Shown here: piece after piece, positions 35,967 to 48,300 of the stretch
Position numbering within the stretch: the stretch's first letter is position 1
Layout of the letters: each line of letters begins with the position of its first letter
NCBI GenBank assembly: GCA_945910005.1
Contig: OX246739.1
Location: 3,378,001 to 3,442,000 of the forward strand
Length of the DNA stretch: 64,000 nucleotides
Direction: 5' to 3'
From: Isoperla grammatica
Lineage: Eukaryota; Arthropoda; Insecta; Plecoptera; Perlodidae
Notes under the pieces: generated by a model
What the model saw: only the letters and a program-made list of their open reading frames with translations
Told to the model about the DNA's origin: nothing
The model's database searches: none
Program-made: the position numbers and the translations under genes

Positions 35967-37706
35967 GTAAATAAAGTGTCGAAGGGAATTTTGATTGATG
36001 TCTATTTGATATTGTCGTTTTTTACAAAAATTCAACGGGAAATATGTATTGAAATGGATGAAAATGTACAAAAAGGTACTTGATTGAAGTAATCGAAAAT
36101 GTGTTGATTTTTAAACGTATAGAATGAAACGTGTTTACGAATCAACGTTAGTTAACTCCTTCTCTCTGCTCGTGTGAAACATTCTCTGAGACAGGAACAT
36201 CATTTTACTCGGCGCTGTTATAGGCTTATATCATATTCGTGTATTAAAAGGTTAATAATAACAATTATCACACGATTCATTTCACATTCAGGTATTAAAA
36301 TGCGAAAAGTAATATCAAGAATCACAGATCAAGCTCGATAGACAATTTTGTTTTTATTTCCGATGAAAATTGATGGTCGGAAAAAACAAAGCACACGTAA
36401 CATTTTCACTAAGCTATATTCTATTCAATGAAGAAAAATAAACTAATGCTTTAGTTTAATAAAAGCAAATTTTATTTTCCATTGTAGGCCTACATGTTTT
36501 TATTGAAACTTTTTTTTGTCAACACCCAGAAGAGTAGACGCATGCAAACATGTTAGGTCAGTAACTGCTATGTTTAGTTGAGTACGGAATACGGATACAA
36601 ACTCATCGAGTAATACCATAACCTACAATGACTGGTTGTATACATTAAAATACATTTGATTTGTGGTAAAATTATTTACACCTTCAAAAAAGAAGTGAAA
36701 AGTATGATTAATTAATAAGTTCAACGAAACAAGTTTTAGTAAGTACACATGTTAATTCATACACTTCATGTTTCTACACATTTGATTTGCAAACGTTCGT
36801 AGTGAAAACCAACATTCTATTATTTCATGTAAGTTTGTTAGGCTAGTCTGGCATCTACGTAGCCTATTATTGAAATTGATAGTGTTGATGGCTCCCAAAA
36901 TTTCAATTTCCCGAATACTTACGTGTTTCTGTTTGTTATGAGATTACTTGTACATTCACAAAATGATTATGTACACTACTTGATTGGCTACTGAGTATGG
37001 GGGGAGGGGGGGGGGGGGGATGACCAAACTGAGTTCAGTGGTTAGCTTCTCTCGTCACCCTACTCGTACAAACAAGAAGTTATAAATAGCCAGTAGTGTA
37101 TTTTCTTTTTCTCGGTTTGTTTATGCGAAACAGACGCGTTTCATCTCAATCTTGTTTGTTTTGTGAATGTCCAGAAAACTCTAGTTGAATAAAATAATTG
37201 GATGTCAGTGTGCGAAAGTTTTGTAGTAAGGAAACAAGAAATGAACATAATTGAAGTGTAGATGTATAAATCATTGTAGGACTTGTTGAATTGGTTTTGT
37301 AAAAATAAAATAAAATGCATGAATGCATCTCAGTGCGCGTTTAGTGTGGTTCACTTGTTCTGTGTAGATTTATTCAAGGAGTGACTAACTTATAAACCAC
37401 TTCTACCGACTCTTTTACATTTTCGAGGGCCTCCTATATTAAGTTTAAAAATACTTTGCGAAGTTACGAAAAGTGTAACATTAGCGCTTAGCCCTCGGCT
37501 ACATCATATTATACGTCTTTGCTTTTCAAACGTTTTCTATGGTGGAAGAGTAACAACATTATAAACTCTTAGTGCAATACGTTACGCTTGCGATGAGCTC
37601 AGATCTCGGGTCAGTGGCCAATTAGCACCACAAGGATGTGGAAAGTTAGCTACCTTGTACATTGGGACGGAAGACATGAAGTAAAGTTCAACCACACATA
37701 TTAGAC
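35967..37706. other. Gene-free A+T-rich sequence
   Basis: Holds a TAGGCCTA site (36485-36492) and an interrupted poly(G) run (36999-37019). No gene recognised. Confidence 0.5.
36999..37019. repeat. Interrupted poly(G) tract (G6 A G14)
   Basis: Twenty G with a single A interruption. Confidence 0.95.
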
Positions 37707-37860
37707 TGAGGGCCGGTCTTTCAATCTCCTAATTTGAAAGTTATTTGTAGCAATTAAGCTATTTGGAGGATTTCAAAGGTTTTGATTGGTCGTTGCCATG
37801 GAGACAACAAGCTATGTGACTAATACGTAGTTATTAGGACATTGTAAGACTGGACCTGAG
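37707..37860. mobile_element. Short MITE, 146 bp, imperfect terminal inverted repeats
   Basis: The left end GGCCGGTCTTTCAATCTCCT matches the reverse complement of the right end (GGTCCAGTCTTACAATGTCC) over about 24 bases with a one-base indel and a few substitutions, continuing into TAAT. The tetramer TGAG flanks it at 37707-37710 and 37857-37860, a possible target-site duplication. The interior contains GATTGGTCGTTGCCATGGAG. No coding capacity. Termini of the GGSCCGGT type occur in several invertebrate MITE groups; I cannot assign a superfamily from a 4-bp duplication. Confidence 0.65.
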
Positions 37861-40800
37861 ATGGCAGTCACAACGCATTGACACTATTGTGCAGAGTCTT
37901 CGTATGAAAGAACTTTATATTACCAAGGACCACATTGTGAATTAATACAAATGACGGCAATCAATCTTAGGCAGTTTTAAACTCAAATAAACTCGAGATA
38001 TACACTATGTTGGGAAATTAATTATAACAGTTTTCCACTTATTTCTACAAAGTTAATAGCACTAAGCATAACGAGCGCAAAGCAAGGGACTTATAATTGA
38101 ACAATCAAATAAATATATGAATAGTGAACGCAGAGCAAGTTTGAATCTAATTGTTATTATTTAAAGAAAGAATCAAATTAAAATAACTAAGTACAATTTA
38201 TGTGTAAGGGTATTAATTTTGGCTACATTGGTTAATAATTCTATAAGTTTATAGTTTTCTTTGAAGAGGCTACGTAATTTTTTAACTACGCACAAAAATA
38301 TATCCAAAAGTGATGATGAAAGAATAAAGTTTATAGGGAGAAAGAAATAGGTATTTTCAAATGTGTGCTTTTCGCGGTATAAGTTGTGAAGTAGTTGTTT
38401 CACGTGTACAAATATTAAACCAATACATACCGTAAATTAATAATATTATTATTATTAATAAAATGTATGCGTATTATGGTAGGTGGAAATGCACATTTAA
38501 CATGTTTTGAGTGATAAAATATGCAAGGCTCGTCGGACGTTTATAGAATAGGAATACAAAATAATATAGATCCAACATCAACATATGAGTAAATGGGTCA
38601 ATATTTAAATAGAGCCAACAATGGAACTTTGTCTAAAACCTTTCATTCTTTGATAGCCCAACTGTTTTTATTGTTGTGGATTGTAATGTTTCTACTCTTG
38701 CTTTGACTGCATGATGAAGTCAAACGAAATGCAGATTTTAGAACGAGAAATGTACATTTCAAAATGAGCAAAAAGGACATGTTTTCATTTAAATTTACTA
38801 ACTTAACATACATGTGTTACATATACAGCGTCATGGTTGTTGACTGAAACATAAAGCAACGTTGAGGAAACCAGGAATTTTATTCAAGAAAGAAGTGTCT
38901 GGAGCCCGTGGATCGATGTGTTTGTATCACTAGAAGAACGCCTTAAAGTAACGAAATTTTCATTTTATGTTCAAGGGATATTTTTTTCAAAATATACGTC
39001 TGAGAAATGTATTTCATTTAAGAAAGAGAGTTCTTTAAAAAAACGGATCACAAAAGGTGTCACAAAAATACCTACATATGCTTTCGTTGGAATTTCGATC
39101 AAATATTCAATTAAAACGATATATATAAAAAAATATTGTGATTAACCTTAACTGCTGTTATATCTATCGATCTTGTCTTTATAATATGTGCTTATATATT
39201 TGAAGGCTAATGAACAATCCCGTTTCTTTGAATTTGAATCAGTCATTGTTCATTATTCATACAATATTAAGATACACTAAAAATTCACACCATGGGTCCG
39301 ATTATTTGTAGCAACGTGAAATTTGACGGGAGTTCCGACCTGCCATAAATATACATTACTCGCTATACGGCGCAGGCACGCTGTGTAATTCATTGTGAAG
39401 GTGCGTGTTCACATTTAAAAGGTATTGTTTAGCACAAGATATAGCCACGATTATAATCTAAATCATAACAGATGGATAATAGAAGCTAGAATTATACTTT
39501 GTTATGGGAAAATTCCGTTTATAAATGTATGTCACGTTTAATAGTGCAATATAGCTTTTAACATATTACATTACACAGTAAATTAAGAATAAGTGAAATA
39601 TATGTTTCTAAACGCTGATAAATAATCATCAAGCAGTTTGTTTCAGTACCTCCCGTGGTCTCTATTATGTTTTGTGGCGCTGTCTGGCTCATGAACAGGG
39701 TAAACGGGTGGTTTGTAACATGAACTACATTGTTGTGTACTTTTTGGAAAAACTTGAAAGCTATTTATAAATTTGCGTTATAACAGTATTATTTTCTCAT
39801 TACATTACTATTATATAAATGTTTTCCCCATAAACATCTGTATTACATTGCAAAATTAATAAAAACATAAATATAAGTGGAAACTGGAAAGTGATAAATA
39901 ATACGACTAAATACATTACGGTGTTTAAAGTTCATACGTTTTGAACAAAACATGAATTTGTTTTGTTTTAACATTTATAAATATGACTTTGTGATTGATA
40001 AAACAAGTTAGTTGTTAAGTGTAAACCAATTTGTAATCACTCCGTTTTCCCGAGACCAATGCTCATAGTAATAATACTATTAATATTGCTAAGTAATGCA
40101 ATGCTCGTATCGTAGATTTGCATGTTGCTGACATTGCACGAATAAACAGACGACGAACGATATTATTACCATATCGAAATTGGCTGAATTTCAATAGGAA
40201 CATTTCAATAAAAGATTTGGAGAATCATCCAAAAAATCTAATTTCATAAATATCAGATTTATGAGAGAACAGCTTTATTACAACAAGCATGTTGGTGTGA
40301 TGGTATTTCAGGAGACGTAGCAATTGAGAGCACATCTATAAACAGCTGACATGTCCATACGAACCGTTGGTGGTTTGTTATGGTTATAAAATACATCGAT
40401 ATTTGCATTGTCTGACTGGTTATACGGTTGTGTTTCATTAATACTAATTTATTTTTGCTATTTATACAATACGAAATATAAGGGAACATAAAACTACGAT
40501 AATAAAATAATGTAAATCACAGTTTGGTATAAGATATGTCAAAAAGTTTCCCAGAATGACCTTGTGCGGCTGTTAATGAACCTGTGTTTCATAAGAACTA
40601 CGTTACATTCTGAATCGGACGTTTTTCACACTTACCTCTTTTGGGATTCGGTTCAAAAAACGTTTTTCCCCTAATGCAGTGAATGACCTCACTATGTAAA
40701 AATCAATATTTGATACACATTTTCAGACGTGTGTGTCGTCTCGTTATGTCCAAATGGTGTTCAAAATCAAACCTCTCCCATCGAAATATTTGTGTAAGTT

Positions 40801-41175
40801 ACCACAAGCTTAATTATCAGAATAATCATTATCAACGAAACTCCATATAGCGTTTTATAACAACGCCAATTAAAACTAACGATTTTCAATAATTACAAAA
40901 GCAACAAGAAAATATACTTCAAATAAAATGGAACACCATCATATATTTAGGCCCACAGAACTTGTTGGTGATTGGCATCAAGTGTCCTCTATTTCTCTGA
41001 CCCTGTTTCCCTGTGACATCATTAATCCCAGTTATCTTTTTCACGTTTCACTACTTCAATTCATGTCCCCATTCTGTTACACAAGTAGTTTTGTTTAGCA
41101 GTCGGCACATTAAGTAATTCATCACTACCAAACGAGATACGTGTATCACAAGAACCGAACCAATTCATTTACTTG
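37861..41175. other. Gene-free A+T-rich sequence
   Basis: Open frames of 60-76 codons without recognisable content; low-complexity ATT runs near 38440. No element or RNA recognised. Confidence 0.5.
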
Positions 41176-41228
41176 ATCTACTCCATCTACTCCATCTACT
41201 GCATCTACTCCATCTACTTCATCTACTT
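41176..41228 (+). repeat. Minisatellite, 9-bp unit ATCTACTCC, about 6 copies
   Basis: Six consecutive units, four with single substitutions at positions 8 or 9 of the unit or truncated at the end. It abuts the dispersed repeat R3 copy B. Confidence 0.95.
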
Positions 41229-41248
41229 GAACCAAGTAAAGCAGAAGT

Positions 41249-41403
41249 GGAGTTGTCTCACACGGCTTATTAATGTATGAAAGAACGCCAGGAACCTGTT
41301 AAGTTTCGTTGATACAGAGTGCATGAAACGAGCAGTATTAGATACAGACCTGAAGTCGGTAAATGAGACTAGTTAAGTTGGGCTAGCAGTACTGTACGGT
41401 CAC
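41249..41403 (+). repeat. Dispersed repeat R3, copy B (possibly decayed coding)
   Basis: Partner of 30172-30315. In the frame that matches copy A it reads NARNLLSF and later CMKRA before a TAG about 30 codons on, so it is not functional. Beyond the shared part it continues with GTACGGTCACATG, also partly mirrored in copy A (ATGACGGCTCC). Confidence 0.5.
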
Positions 41404-42299
41404 ATGTAATGCCATGCTGCCCAGTGTTAGGTTTGCTGCTGCAAATGGCAATGCAAATGATGATGTCCTCTATAGGAAAGGTATAGTATCTCTAATCCTC
41501 TACACTCTACAGCGCTCCACGCGTAAAGGTTGCAAACTACTAACTTACAACGGTAATAACAGTTCAATGTAAACGGAGGATTGTAGCTCACGTTAAACCC
41601 TATAGTTGCTTTAGCTCGGGTAATATAAACGAGGTATTACGCTCCCTTCTATTTCAAGTCACTTATTTTATAAATAAACATTGTTTAAACGTAAGTGAGT
41701 ATTTAAAATGCACAATAAACTGAATGCTACAAAGAACAGAACATAAAGTACACTTACTTTCTACTTACTCGTTTTATGAGAAGAATTTCTGTGACGTGCC
41801 TAGTTTTGTAATGAAAAAATTGATTTTTTTTTCGATTCAGTTATCTATCACGCTTGCACACATACATTATGTGTTACACGGGCGAGGCACCTTTTTGTTT
41901 TGAACACACATTATACATAAATAGCGATTATCTAAAGAATATGGTATAATTATAAGCAAGTGCATGAGCAATTTATTATGACATTTATGTGTGTGTGTAT
42001 TTGTATATACACTAGTTATTTTACTAATTTTATTTCCTAGCTTCCAGCTTACTTTTCTAAGCCATTAAAATGTGCCCGACAAAGATATAATAGCTACTTG
42101 TTAATAGCGTAGTAAAGTTATACAGCAGTTCTAATTACGTCTGTCTGGCTACTGCAGGTGCGCAGGAGAAACACAGACGCGTTAAGTATGATGTATGATG
42201 TATATTATAAGTATGATGTATTACTAGAAGAAAAAAGGTAAACGTTTGAATTATATTGATGACATAATCTAGTGAAAGCTTTTGTGTGCTGACCATGCA
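41404..42299. other. Gene-free sequence
   Basis: Nothing recognised apart from short TATGATGTAT repetitions near 42188-42225. Confidence 0.5.
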
Positions 42300-42440
42300 A
42301 TAGAGGTGGCTCAGTGCGTAGCACTCAGACTCTAAATCAGGAGATCGCCGGTTCGATACCCGCTACCGGAAATCTTCACAATGATTTTTCAGTCACTATA
42401 GGTGAATGCTGGGATTGAGTATACTAACAGGCCTCGGACA
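42300..42440 (+). mobile_element. tRNA-derived SINE, sense copy
   Basis: A clear tRNA-like head: box A TGGCTCAGTGCG (42307-42318) and box B GGTTCGATACC (42350-42360), spaced as in a tRNA gene, with GACTCTAAATCAGGAG in the anticodon-arm position and GCCGG/CCGC pairing around the T-loop. It lacks a proper acceptor stem, so it is a SINE head and not a tRNA gene. A body of about 70 bases follows, including AGTCACTATAGGTGAATGC, which is shared with the antisense copy at 13372-13497. The true 3' end and target-site duplication are not determined. Confidence 0.75.
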
Positions 42441-45400
42441 TTCTTTTCCAACTATCACAATACCTAGTTACTTAGTTATAGGTCACATAAATTGTCCCTG
42501 CTCAGGTTTCCTAAGATATTATTTTTACAACCTTTGTGTGTCTTTGTGTGCTATCTGTGATTATTCACTAGGAGAATAAAACGATATATGTAAATAACCA
42601 TTAGCAACACACAGAACACAAAATACAGCGTTGGTAAAAATGCCAAACGACATATAAAATTGTAAAATTAACATAAAAATTTACTTCTGTTTTGTTGTGT
42701 TTATACTTGTGTCTAACACTCGATAACAAAAATATTTTCAAATGTATTCATTGGCGTACAAACAGTTCAAGTTCAAGTTCAACGGAGCCGTGGACAACAA
42801 TTTTCTTTTGTAAAATCCCTCACATACTGTCGCGTTACGTCACTGCTTTCAGCAGACTCAGTATAATTCACCACAAGCAACAACGCACTTGCACACAAAA
42901 GAGTAATGTTATTGTTATTAACTTCAGAATATGCCACAGTGGGCGCACCATATGTTAGTGGCGCCATTGATTGACAAGTTGACTGTGGGCGTCATAATGC
43001 CAACCTATAACACGTGGCGTTGTTGGTTCCAATAATAATCCACTGTATCATCTTTCTGTCAAGTTTGAGGGCTAGGGGGAATTGTTTGCCTATACTTTGT
43101 CCTAAAAGCAAAATTTTCGATACGGCATCACAAAGGTTGCAGATAGACCTATCGTTGATTCGTTGATATTAAATACCAAACCAAACAATGTTGACGATCA
43201 ACTATAGGAGAATTTACTATTATAATCAAAATGAACCTGACTCCATAAAAGATCTGAAAGTTTGCACCTGATTCCTACCCTGCAATAATCGTCCAGTAAG
43301 TACACGAAAGGCAGCTTTTTAGGATAACAACCACTTAACTTTATTGGTTGTCAATCACTTTCTGTTCACTCGAAATCAAATAATTTTGGGCGAAATGTTT
43401 GCGTAGACCTTATTTGTCAAGAAAAACTCATCTTTATCGGCTATATAGTATTAACTACTTCACTTATAATATGAAGCCTATGTCTGACAGCTGTGAAGTA
43501 AATATTGGACATATTGAAGGTCTACCCTTACACGTTGAACCTTGTTTGCTGGACTATTAGCGTCACTTGTTGCCAATTATAGATAGGCATCTCCGTTAGG
43601 CTAGATCTATATGTATAGACTGCGCGCATTCTGGTGGCAACAAAATGAACCATCCAATTGAATATTTCAAAAGCTTAGCAACGCTATCTCTTGACGTTTT
43701 AGAGGCACTAGCATGTGTGGTGCACACTTTACGAAACTCTTCCAAAACGTGAAGTGTCTTTACATCAATCCGCTTGTCTAGTGTATTTTAAAAATCATTG
43801 AACGATGCCACATCAGTTCGTGAAACTGAGTAGAAAATGAATACAGTTTTATTTATTATGTACACAATATGGCCATGAACATGGTAATTTGGTTTAAGGA
43901 GTGGAAAGTGGGAGTGAACTATTAATGGGTAACGTATAAACAGCTCAGGGAGTGGAACAGGAGAACTCCTTTATCGACTCTGTTGGTGAACATAATAGCC
44001 TGCATCCTGTGTCCGTAGTGTTGGATCCGGTTGGCTGGGGCGACAACTAGCGAGGCTCGATAGCTGTGAATAACGCGCGCAAAACAATCTGGAAATGGTA
44101 ATGGTCTAGAAAAAACGGCAAGTTTCCGCCGAGCGGCAACGAAACGAACACAAAAGAGAATATATTATTTAAAACTTTTAAAGAGCCCAAAGGCCAAGAT
44201 GGCGTTACTTAACTGTGCAAACACCACTGCCAAGAACGCAAGAACCCATGTTCAATCGTCTGTGAGGATCTAGAAATGTAGCTAAAAAAATATATATAAA
44301 ATATGTTTTTTTGAAAGAGATTTGGCTTATAAATATTTTCTAAAATCTTTTTTCCTTGCCTTAAACCCTAATGTTTCATTGGCTTTGTAAATTTTACAGC
44401 GAAACCATTTTCCCAACCGGATCTCTGTGAATTTTGTGGGAATGGAATCTTGAACGAACTCGTGAATAAAAATAGCCGTCAACGTAGGAAAGTCGCGTTT
44501 ATCTATAGCATGGAATATGTTGTTATGTCTCTTAAGTGCTACGCTATACGCTAGTGCTGGTAAGTGCTCAAGGGGGGTTAGTGATCCCACCGTAAACAGT
44601 CACTAAACATGATAAGTTAGCCAACAACTTTAGTACCCGGGAGCACCAAATGGACAAAATGAAAAATGACAGAAAAACAAGAACATATGAAAATACTGAA
44701 CATTTGTGTCAGTATAACATGTTAATCTAGGTTTTGTACCGAGTTTGTATATTCATCCAATAATTGAGGCGTATTTAACTGCTTTTTCAATATTTCTGAT
44801 GTGTTTATCAAAAACCAAATTCTTCCACATTTTGTAGTTATCGTGGGCAATTTTGTTTCACTCCAGATCATCCTTTAAAGTTAAAACAACCAGTGCAATA
44901 ATATCGGCAGCTTCGGTAAGGTTGCTTCAGAACAAGTATAGTGATCTATGTACATAAGACACTCGCTTTAAAACATATTTGGATGTTAGCCACAAACTCA
45001 GCACGAAATCCTTACCAAGTACGTCTTTGGATTTACTTTATACGTGAAACCCCAGGAATAGATTGTAGCCATTTATTCTAACCAGATCCAAGCAGAAATC
45101 CGATGAAGTTATTTAGTTACGACGTCGGGTTTGCTACGTTCTTCGCGGCCGCTAAGATAAGCTTGTCGGGAGGAACCAGCTTTTATCTGGGATGGAAATA
45201 AAGCTTGCAATAACGACTGAAAGTTTACTTGTTGTCAATATACGAGACTGAACAGACTGGATCAACCGGTACCGAGAAACTGAACAGAGTCGGAAACAGT
45301 TAAATTTAAATAAATATTGCGTTAATTTCGAGTGATATACATATGAAAGTAGACTAGCTTTTGTGTAGCTAAAACTGTTCGGAACAGTTTGGATACATAT

Positions 45401-45750
45401 CCATCGCAGTCAATTATTCTCACACTTTCAACGAACGTCAAAAGAGTGAGGGGAGACGCTGACCACTTCTCTGCTCAAGACAATTCCGGCAACTTTTTCG
45501 TTTTCCTTGAAGAGAGACTTGTCCGATATTCGAAAATAAAAGATTTAATTGTTTTGCACAACGCAACCGTAAGAAGTACGATGAAATACTGGTTGATGCT
45601 GCTGATTCATGTTGCGTCCTTCCTTCACAACATCTCTCACAACTTTGTCATGTTTCTAACTTGAATGAGACTTCTTACCGGGCAAATGTCATCCACAGCC
45701 GTGAAAGCCAATGTACTTATGATTTGCACAGAAACTGATTTCATAGTAGC
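42441..45750. other. Gene-free sequence
   Basis: Unrecognised frames (up to 91 codons, e.g. 44327-44590 minus and 45389-45664 plus) without domains. At 44195-44203 CCAAGATGGCG is a YY1-like motif whose ATG (44199) opens a 24-codon frame ending at 44273. No element recognised. Confidence 0.5.
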
Positions 45751-45820
45751 ACATTTCTCCAAATCGCGTATAAAAATGCAGGTGTAAACCTGCATTTTTA
45801 TACGCGATTTGGAGAAATGT
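45751..45820. repeat. Perfect hairpin: 33-bp arms, 4-base loop
   Basis: 45751-45783 (starting ACATTTCTCCAAATCGCG) is exactly reverse-complemented by 45788-45820 around the loop GTAA. Pairing can extend by five more bases (GTAGC with GCTAC) past a two-base bulge. There is no target-site duplication. A perfect palindrome of this size is unstable and normally decays, so it is recent, maintained, or an assembly or library artefact. Confidence 0.97.
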
Positions 45821-46984
45821 TAGCTACGCCACTACACAATTCAGCTATAGCACACAATAACTCGAACCGCAACCTCGATTTCTCACATTAGTTTTGCCAA
45901 AAGGTTTCAGTTCTGTTATTTATCATTTGTTTATTATCAATATTGAAGAATATATGATAGAGGTAGATGGAAATGAAGCGGGGTCACAGTTCTGTACAGT
46001 TTAACGGCAAGGTCAGTTATCGCGATAAAACTAGGCGAATATTTAGCAGTATTGTATTGATATCCTGAGAACGCATAAAGATATTGAAAAAATGATTCTT
46101 ACCGAAGATTTGATTTTGATTTAGATAAACAATTAATTTAAATTTTTCAAATATTGAAATTGTTACTATTGTTATTTATGTTCATAGTTAAAAATGCTAT
46201 AATTAATGAATTTCAGATATAAAAATCGTAACAATTACAGTATTTTAAAGATTATAAACTCGTTGTTTAGCTGATTAATACCAAATATTTATCAGAAAAG
46301 AATCAGCTTTTTAATATTTAGAAGTGTTTTTTAAAATAAAAGAACCCCTTTAAAAGCGACTTCGGTCCCATAACCTCTAGCTTCATCAACTAATACAGTC
46401 ATCGCCAATAGACAGCTTTGATAATAATTATACACGTTATTTCCGGTCCACGTAAATCAATATTTTAATTTGTATCTGTCCAATAAAATTAAAAGTCAAC
46501 ATAACATGTATTATTGTCACCATTACGAATCGTACGTGAATTTGTATGTTTTGTTGTTGATGACTGTTTTGCATCTCCTCGAGCTTGAATATTTCATCGT
46601 TGCAATTCCTAAAATAGGTCAACCTTGATCAAACGTCCATATGGAAGACTTGTATTACCAGATCGCATGTTCGTTTGGTCTGTGATTGTAGTGCAAATAG
46701 AAGGGTGAGGCAGCTGGCATGTTACACATATAAGTAACATTCCTGACAAACTTCACTCCGTCCCGCAAACAGCTAACATTCACGACTCGCAAGTTTTGAT
46801 CAAAGTAGCTATGGAAATAAATTAATCTTTTCAATGGATGCAATTTCGAAAGGTTAAGTTTCTCTTGAGTTGCTTTCAAAGATGCAAAATTTCCTCTTTG
46901 TTGCAAAATTGCAATCGTCTTCTTTAGAAGAACGTAATATCTCAGATCTCCAAGCTTGTTTAGTGGCCTGTGATGCAGTCTTTG
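45821..46984. other. Gene-free A+T-rich sequence
   Basis: Frames of 61-83 codons on the minus strand have no recognisable motif. Confidence 0.5.
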
Positions 46985-47004
46985 TTAGCTCAGCGGGGAG
47001 CGCG
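46985..47004 (+). mobile_element. tRNA box-A-like fragment
   Basis: TTAGCTCAGCGGGGAGCGC matches the D-arm and box A of tRNA genes (TRGCNNAGYNGG) well, but a tandem 16-bp array begins immediately after and no box B follows. Probably a SINE head truncated by array growth. Confidence 0.45.
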
Positions 47005-47124
47005 GAACAGCCCACTCACGGAATAGCGCACTTACAGAATAGCGCGTTCACAGAATAGCCACTCACAGAATATCCCACTCACAGAAAAGCGCACTTACAG
47101 AGTAGCGCACTTACAGAGTAGCGC
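47005..47124 (+). repeat. Tandem array, 16-bp unit, about 7.5 copies
   Basis: Units such as GAATAGCGCACTTACA repeated with C/T and G/C variants (GAACAGCCCACTCACG, GAGTAGCGCACTTACA); one copy is a base short. The last three copies are the most alike, indicating recent local expansion. A 62-codon frame over it is explained by the repeat. Confidence 0.93.
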
Positions 47125-47204
47125 AAACATCACATTCTCCATGGACGATATTTTGTGTGTATTTGAAACGTTGGATTATAGGTTACGTTTTTAGGTTAGG
47201 TTAG

Positions 47205-47346
47205 TCTCTACAGTCCGTTCCCAACCGAAGCCCCGCACATCCAAAAGCCCAGCGGACCGGGGGCCCGGAATGCCAAAGGGCCCGGATTTGCCCAGGGGCC
47301 CGCGATGCGATCGCATCCCGGCATCCTTAGCCAGTCCGCGCCTGCC
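47205..47346. other. G+C-rich module next to the satellite
   Basis: A sharply G+C-rich block in an A+T-rich neighbourhood, with repeated GGGCCCGG-type phrases and a 14-bp perfect palindrome GATGCGATCGCATC (47304-47317). It directly abuts the first satellite monomer and is preceded by TTAGGTTAGGTTAG. Function unknown; probably part of a transposable element. Confidence 0.6.
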
Positions 47347-48300
47347 TACGATGCACGGTTTAGCTGTAAAATGCAATTATAAATTGATCCCAAGGCAGCC
47401 ACTATAGTGTTGTATGGGAGTCTAGTGAGGGTGTCTGTGTGATGCCAGAATAAGCCCCGGTGTCCTCTACGATGCACGGTTAAGCTGTAAAATCCGTTTA
47501 AAAATGGATCCCAAGACATACAGTAGTGTTGTATGGGAGTCTAGTGAGGGTGCCTGTGTGATGCCAGAATAAGCCCCGGTGTCCTCTACGATGCACGGTT
47601 AAGCTGTAAAATCCATTTAAAAATGGATCCCAAGACATACAGTAGTGTTGTATGGGAGTCTAGTGAGGGTGCCAGTGTGATGCCAGAATAAGCCCCGTTT
47701 CCCTCTACGATGCACGGTTTAGCTGTAAAATGCAATTAAAAATTGATCCCAAGGCAGCCACTAGTGTTGTATGGGAGTCTAGTTAGGGTGCCTGTGTGAT
47801 GCCAGAATAAGTCCGGTTTCCCTCTACGATGCACGGTTTAGCCGTAAAATGCAATTAAAAATTGATCCCAAGGCAGCCACTAGTGTTGTGTGGGAGTCTA
47901 GTGAGGGTGCCTGTGTGATGCCCGAATAAGACCCGTTTCCCTCTACGATGCACGGTTTAGCCATAAAATGCAATTAAAAATTGATCCCAAGGCAGCCACT
48001 AGTATTGTATGGGAGTCTAGTGAGGGTGCCTGTGTGATGCCAGAATAAGCCCCGTTTCCCTGTACTATGCACGGTTTAGCTGTAAAATGCAATTAAAAAT
48101 GGATCAAAACGCAGCCACTAGTGTTGTATGGGAGTCTTGTGAGGGTGCCTGTGTGATGCCAGGATAAGCCCCGTTTCCCTCTACGATGCACGGTTTAGCT
48201 GTAAAATGTAATTAAAAATGGATCACAAGGCAGCCACTAGTGTTGTATGAGAGTCTTGTGAGGGTGCCTGTGTGATGCCAGAATAAGCCCCGTTTCGCTC

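Noticed and set aside
42300..42370. Intact tRNA gene
   Set aside because: Boxes A and B are good, but no acceptor stem closes and the similarity with 13.4 kb extends into a non-tRNA body, so it is a SINE head.
43573..43661. Small element with inverted ends TTGTTGCCA/TGGCAACAA
   Set aside because: Nine-bp arms without target duplication are within chance for 64 kb.
47191..47204. TTAGGTTAGGTTAG, possible interstitial insect-type telomere repeat
   Set aside because: Fewer than three units; such phrases are common by chance and in transposons.
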